17,529 nucleotides of DNA from Brevundimonas sp. Its GTDB lineage: Bacteria > Pseudomonadota > Alphaproteobacteria > Caulobacterales > Caulobacteraceae. The DNA is taken from assembly GCA_022712235.1 (NCBI GenBank), contig JALAGW010000227.1:1-17529 (forward strand). The letters are read 5' to 3'. The notes under the pieces are model-generated. The model was given only the letters and a program-made list of their open reading frames with translations. It did not search any database and had not been told where the DNA came from. Made by a program: the position numbers and the translations under genes. This document shows, in pieces, positions 15,801-17,529 of this stretch (position 1 is its first letter; each line of letters opens with the position of its first letter).

Positions 15801-16077
15801 GCCGCTGATGCTGGCGACCGGCCCCGGCGCCGAAATGCGCCAGTCGCTGGGCACGTCGGTCTTCTCCGGCATGCTGGGCGTGACCTTCTTCGGTCTGATC
15901 TTCACCCCGGTCTTCTACGTCATGATGCGCTGGCTCTCGGCCAAACTGCCCAAGACGCCCGAGAAGCCGCGTGAGCTGCCGACCACCTATGGCGCGCCGC
16001 CGCATGATCCGTACGACCCCACCGACCCCGCGCCGGCCGCGCCCAACACGGCCAACCCGCGCCTGGGAGACGCCTGA
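12802..16077 (+). CDS. RND multidrug efflux pump, HAE1 family, MexF-like
   Basis: An inner-membrane proton-driven transporter of 1091 residues, a normal to slightly long size for the family. The N-terminal motif FFIDRPIFAGVISV begins TM1 (about 10-30). A large periplasmic loop runs to about 340, then TM2-6 with the proton-relay pair Asp411-Asp412 in GIVVDDAIVVVENVER. TM7 lies near 548-567, a second periplasmic loop extends to about 885, and TM8-12 end near 1045 with relay Lys953 in ALAAKNAILIVEFAK. The long runs PISRP-like opening, VVLVFLQTWRA and TLSPAMAALLLK are closest to MexF-type pumps. The last 40 residues form a Pro-rich cytoplasmic tail. It overlaps the next gene by one base (TGATG). 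Substrates cannot be read from the sequence, but drugs or aromatic compounds are typical of the family. Confidence 0.95.
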   Translation: MNISRFFIDRPIFAGVISVFITLIGLFAYPMLPLSQYPEIAPPTITINAAYPGASAETLAETVAAPIEQEVNGVEKMLYLTSSSTSDGAVAITVTFQPGTDLDSAQVLVQNRVALAEPKLPEQVRQIGVTVNKAESGFLMIVGLTSPDGSLDNDYVGNFANSTLRDRLLRIDGVGQVQVFGGGNYSMRVWIDPAKAAERGLTGPDIVAALRAQNVQAAAGSIGQPPFATNAAAFQLPVQVQGRLSDPDQFADVVIKTDAEGRVTRVRDVARVELGAQDYGIRGFFDGERGVGVAVVQQPGANALGTANRVLAEVEAVKAELPAGMNISIPYNPTEFVAASVTAVQHTVFEAVVLVAIVVLVFLQTWRAAIIPIVAIPVALVGTFAVQLALGYSINSLSLFALVLAVGIVVDDAIVVVENVERYLRQGLTPKEAAYRSMQEVSGALIAIGLVLTAVFVPTAFVPGIPGIFYRQFAVTIASAALISLLVSLTLSPAMAALLLKPHTDHDNVRKPGLWGAITYYVRWAGDKFNQGFDWLSDKYGRLTARLVRSLMVVLIIYAGLLALTGWRLVDTPSGFIPEQDQGFLIGVIQLPAGASLDRTEAVMKRANEIIQKTEGVDGTVAFAGLDGSSFSFGSNAATIFVRLDAFENRTKEQAATALAGAITGATGGIEEANIFVIAPPAVQGLGNGNGFKMMIQDRSGAGYRALEGATFAMMGGAAQMPDQVQQVFSTYNTGSPRIAADVDRNKALMMGVQPSAVFDTLGVYLGSSYINDFNLLGRTFRVTAQAEPSARDDIADIANLKTRSATGAMVPIGAVANLREDSGPARVVRYNLFPASELQGQAAAGVSSGQGIAAMEQLASQALPQGFSYEWTELALQEKQASGGASMIFIMAVVFVFLVLAAQYEAFTLPLAVVLIVPMCLLAAMIGVNIRGLDNNILVQIGLVVLIALAAKNAILIVEFAKQAEEEEGMDRFEAAVYAAKVRLRPILMTSFAFIFGVVPLMLATGPGAEMRQSLGTSVFSGMLGVTFFGLIFTPVFYVMMRWLSAKLPKTPEKPRELPTTYGAPPHDPYDPTDPAPAAPNTANPRLGDA

Positions 16078-17516
16078 TGAACCGTAAAGCCCTCTCGCTC
16101 CTGACCGCTTCCGGCGCCGCGCTTCTGCTCGCCGCCTGCGCGGTCGGGCCCAAGGCCCCGGACGCCGTGATCCCCGTCCAGGGCCAGGGCGCCTTCATCG
16201 GCTCGCAATCCGCCTCGGTTTCGACCGAGGCGGCCCGCGCCGACTGGTGGCGGCTCTACAACGACGCTGCGCTGGACGGTCTGATCCAGCAGGCGCTGAC
16301 CGAGAACAACGAGCTGGAGGCGGCCGCGGCCAACCTGCGCGCCGTCCGGGCCTCGCTGTCCGAGGCCCGCGCCGGCCGTCTGCCCACGACCAACGCCAAC
16401 GCCGGTTTCAACCGCAGCCGCGCCTCGACGATCACCAACCCGGCCGCCAACGGGGCCAAGCTGGACGACGTCGACACCTATAGCGACGGCCAGGACGTCT
16501 CCTACGAGGTCGACCTGTTCGGCCGGGTGGAGTCCGCCGTCCGCGCCGCCCGCGGCGACGCCGCCGCCGCGCGCGAAGCCCTGGAGGTGGTGCGAATCTC
16601 CGTCGCCGCCGAAACGGCCCGGGCCTATGCCGACACCTGCTCGGCCAACGCCCAGATCGCGGTGGCCGAACGCACCATCGAGCTGCAGGGCAAGACCGTC
16701 GATCTGACCCAGCGCCTGCTGGACGGCGGTTCGGGCAATGGTCTGGACGTGGCCCGCGCCCGCGCGGCCCTGGAACAGACCCGCGCCAGCCTGCCGCCGC
16801 TGCGTGCCTCGCGCGACGGCGCTCTCTACCGTCTCGCCACCCTGACCGGGCGCACCCCGGCCGAGGCCAGCGAGGCGGCGCGCGGCTGCCAGTCGCCGCC
16901 GCAGTTGTCGCAGCCGATCCCGATCGGCGACGGCGCGGCGCTTCTGGCTCGTCGTCCCGACGTGCGTCAGGCCGAGGCCCGTCTGGCCGCCGCCGCCGCG
17001 CGCGTGAACGTGGCCACGGCCAGCCTCTATCCGTCGATCAGCCTGGGGGGCTCGCTGGGCTCGACCGCGCTGGACTCCTCGGACCTGGGCGAGGACGCCA
17101 ACTTCCGCTTCAGCGTCGGTCCGCTGATCAGCTGGAACTTCCCCAACATCGCCGTGGCCCGCGCTCGCATCAAGCAGGCCGACGCCCAGACCGACGCGGC
17201 CCTGGCGACCTTCGACCAGACCGTGCTGACGGCGCTGCAAGAGACGGAAACCGCGCTCAGCAGCTACGCCAACGAACTGGACCGCCGCACGGCCCTGCGC
17301 ACCGCGCGGGATCAGGCGGCCACGGCGGCCCGCCTGTCGCGCCTGCGTTTCGACGCCGGCGCCGACAGCTTCCTGACGGTGCTCGATTCCGAGCGCACCC
17401 TGGCCGGCGCCGACGCCGCCCTGGCCGCCTCGGAAGCCCAGGTCACCACCTACCAGATCGGCCTGTTCAAGGCCCTGGCGGGCGGTTGGGAACAGGCTCC
17501 CGATCCCGAAGCCTGA
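16077..17516 (+). CDS. Outer-membrane efflux channel lipoprotein, NodT/OprM (TolC) family
   Basis: This 479-residue protein should trimerise into the outer-membrane exit duct of the tripartite pump. A lipoprotein signal peptide ends in LLAAC, placing the lipidated cysteine at residue 21, followed by a typical CAVGPKAPD start. Two outer-membrane-efflux repeats are visible: one from about 60 to 265 with DWWRLYNDAALDGLIQQAL ahead of it, and one from about 285 to 470 opening with ARRPDVRQAEARLAAA and LYPSISLGGSLG. GGGAG-like purines in the end of the pump gene and the TGATG overlap indicate coupled translation. Only 13 bases remain after the stop, so no terminator can be seen and further operon genes cannot be excluded. 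Confidence 0.94.
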   Translation: MNRKALSLLTASGAALLLAACAVGPKAPDAVIPVQGQGAFIGSQSASVSTEAARADWWRLYNDAALDGLIQQALTENNELEAAAANLRAVRASLSEARAGRLPTTNANAGFNRSRASTITNPAANGAKLDDVDTYSDGQDVSYEVDLFGRVESAVRAARGDAAAAREALEVVRISVAAETARAYADTCSANAQIAVAERTIELQGKTVDLTQRLLDGGSGNGLDVARARAALEQTRASLPPLRASRDGALYRLATLTGRTPAEASEAARGCQSPPQLSQPIPIGDGAALLARRPDVRQAEARLAAAAARVNVATASLYPSISLGGSLGSTALDSSDLGEDANFRFSVGPLISWNFPNIAVARARIKQADAQTDAALATFDQTVLTALQETETALSSYANELDRRTALRTARDQAATAARLSRLRFDAGADSFLTVLDSERTLAGADAALAASEAQVTTYQIGLFKALAGGWEQAPDPEA

Positions 17517-17529
17517 CCTTCAGCCTCAA

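Noticed and set aside
1..17529. Mobile elements, CRISPR arrays, phage genes, toxin-antitoxin or defence systems
   Set aside because: No repeat arrays, transposase, integrase or related motifs seen. Apart from 1-440 the window is accounted for by biosynthesis, regulation and efflux genes.

Overview
The window is GC-rich chromosomal DNA of an alphaproteobacterium. The protein sequences and compact operon style suggest Caulobacterales, perhaps a Brevundimonas-like organism. That placement is an inference from general resemblance, not from a marker gene. I see no mobile element, CRISPR array, tRNA or rRNA gene.

Layout. Positions 1-440 hold no convincing gene: an outward-facing minus-strand promoter may sit at the extreme left edge, and a plus-strand promoter candidate lies at 387-415. 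Positions 440-637 form a transcription attenuator: a TTG-initiated 46-residue leader peptide packed with Leu, Val and Ile codons, a set of mutually exclusive hairpins, and an intrinsic terminator just before ilvD. Positions 684-10780 are one tightly packed plus-strand operon, ilvD-ilvC-ilvG-ilvM-leuA-ilvE-leuC-leuD-leuB. It encodes the shared isoleucine/valine enzymes and the full leucine branch. Most junctions overlap or are separated by a few bases. A strong GC-rich terminator (10799-10828) closes it and probably serves the convergent gene as well.

Positions 10833-11426 (minus strand) encode a TetR-family repressor that starts at TTG. A 175-bp divergent control region separates it from a three-gene tripartite efflux operon (11602-17516): a lipoprotein membrane-fusion protein, an RND/HAE1 inner-membrane pump most like MexF, and a lipoprotein outer-membrane channel of the NodT/OprM type.

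How the parts work together. IlvG/IlvM make acetolactate or acetohydroxybutyrate, IlvC and IlvD convert these to 2-keto acids, and IlvE transaminates them to Val, Ile and Leu. LeuA, LeuC/LeuD and LeuB extend ketoisovalerate to ketoisocaproate. The leader peptide would sense charged Leu/Val/Ile tRNAs and set expression of the whole set. Threonine deaminase (ilvA), needed to supply ketobutyrate for isoleucine, is not here. The most noteworthy features are the single attenuator over a fused ilv-leu operon, a LeuA that lacks its C-terminal leucine-feedback domain, the enterobacterial AHAS II-like IlvGM pair, and a 10-bp perfect inverted repeat in the efflux control region.
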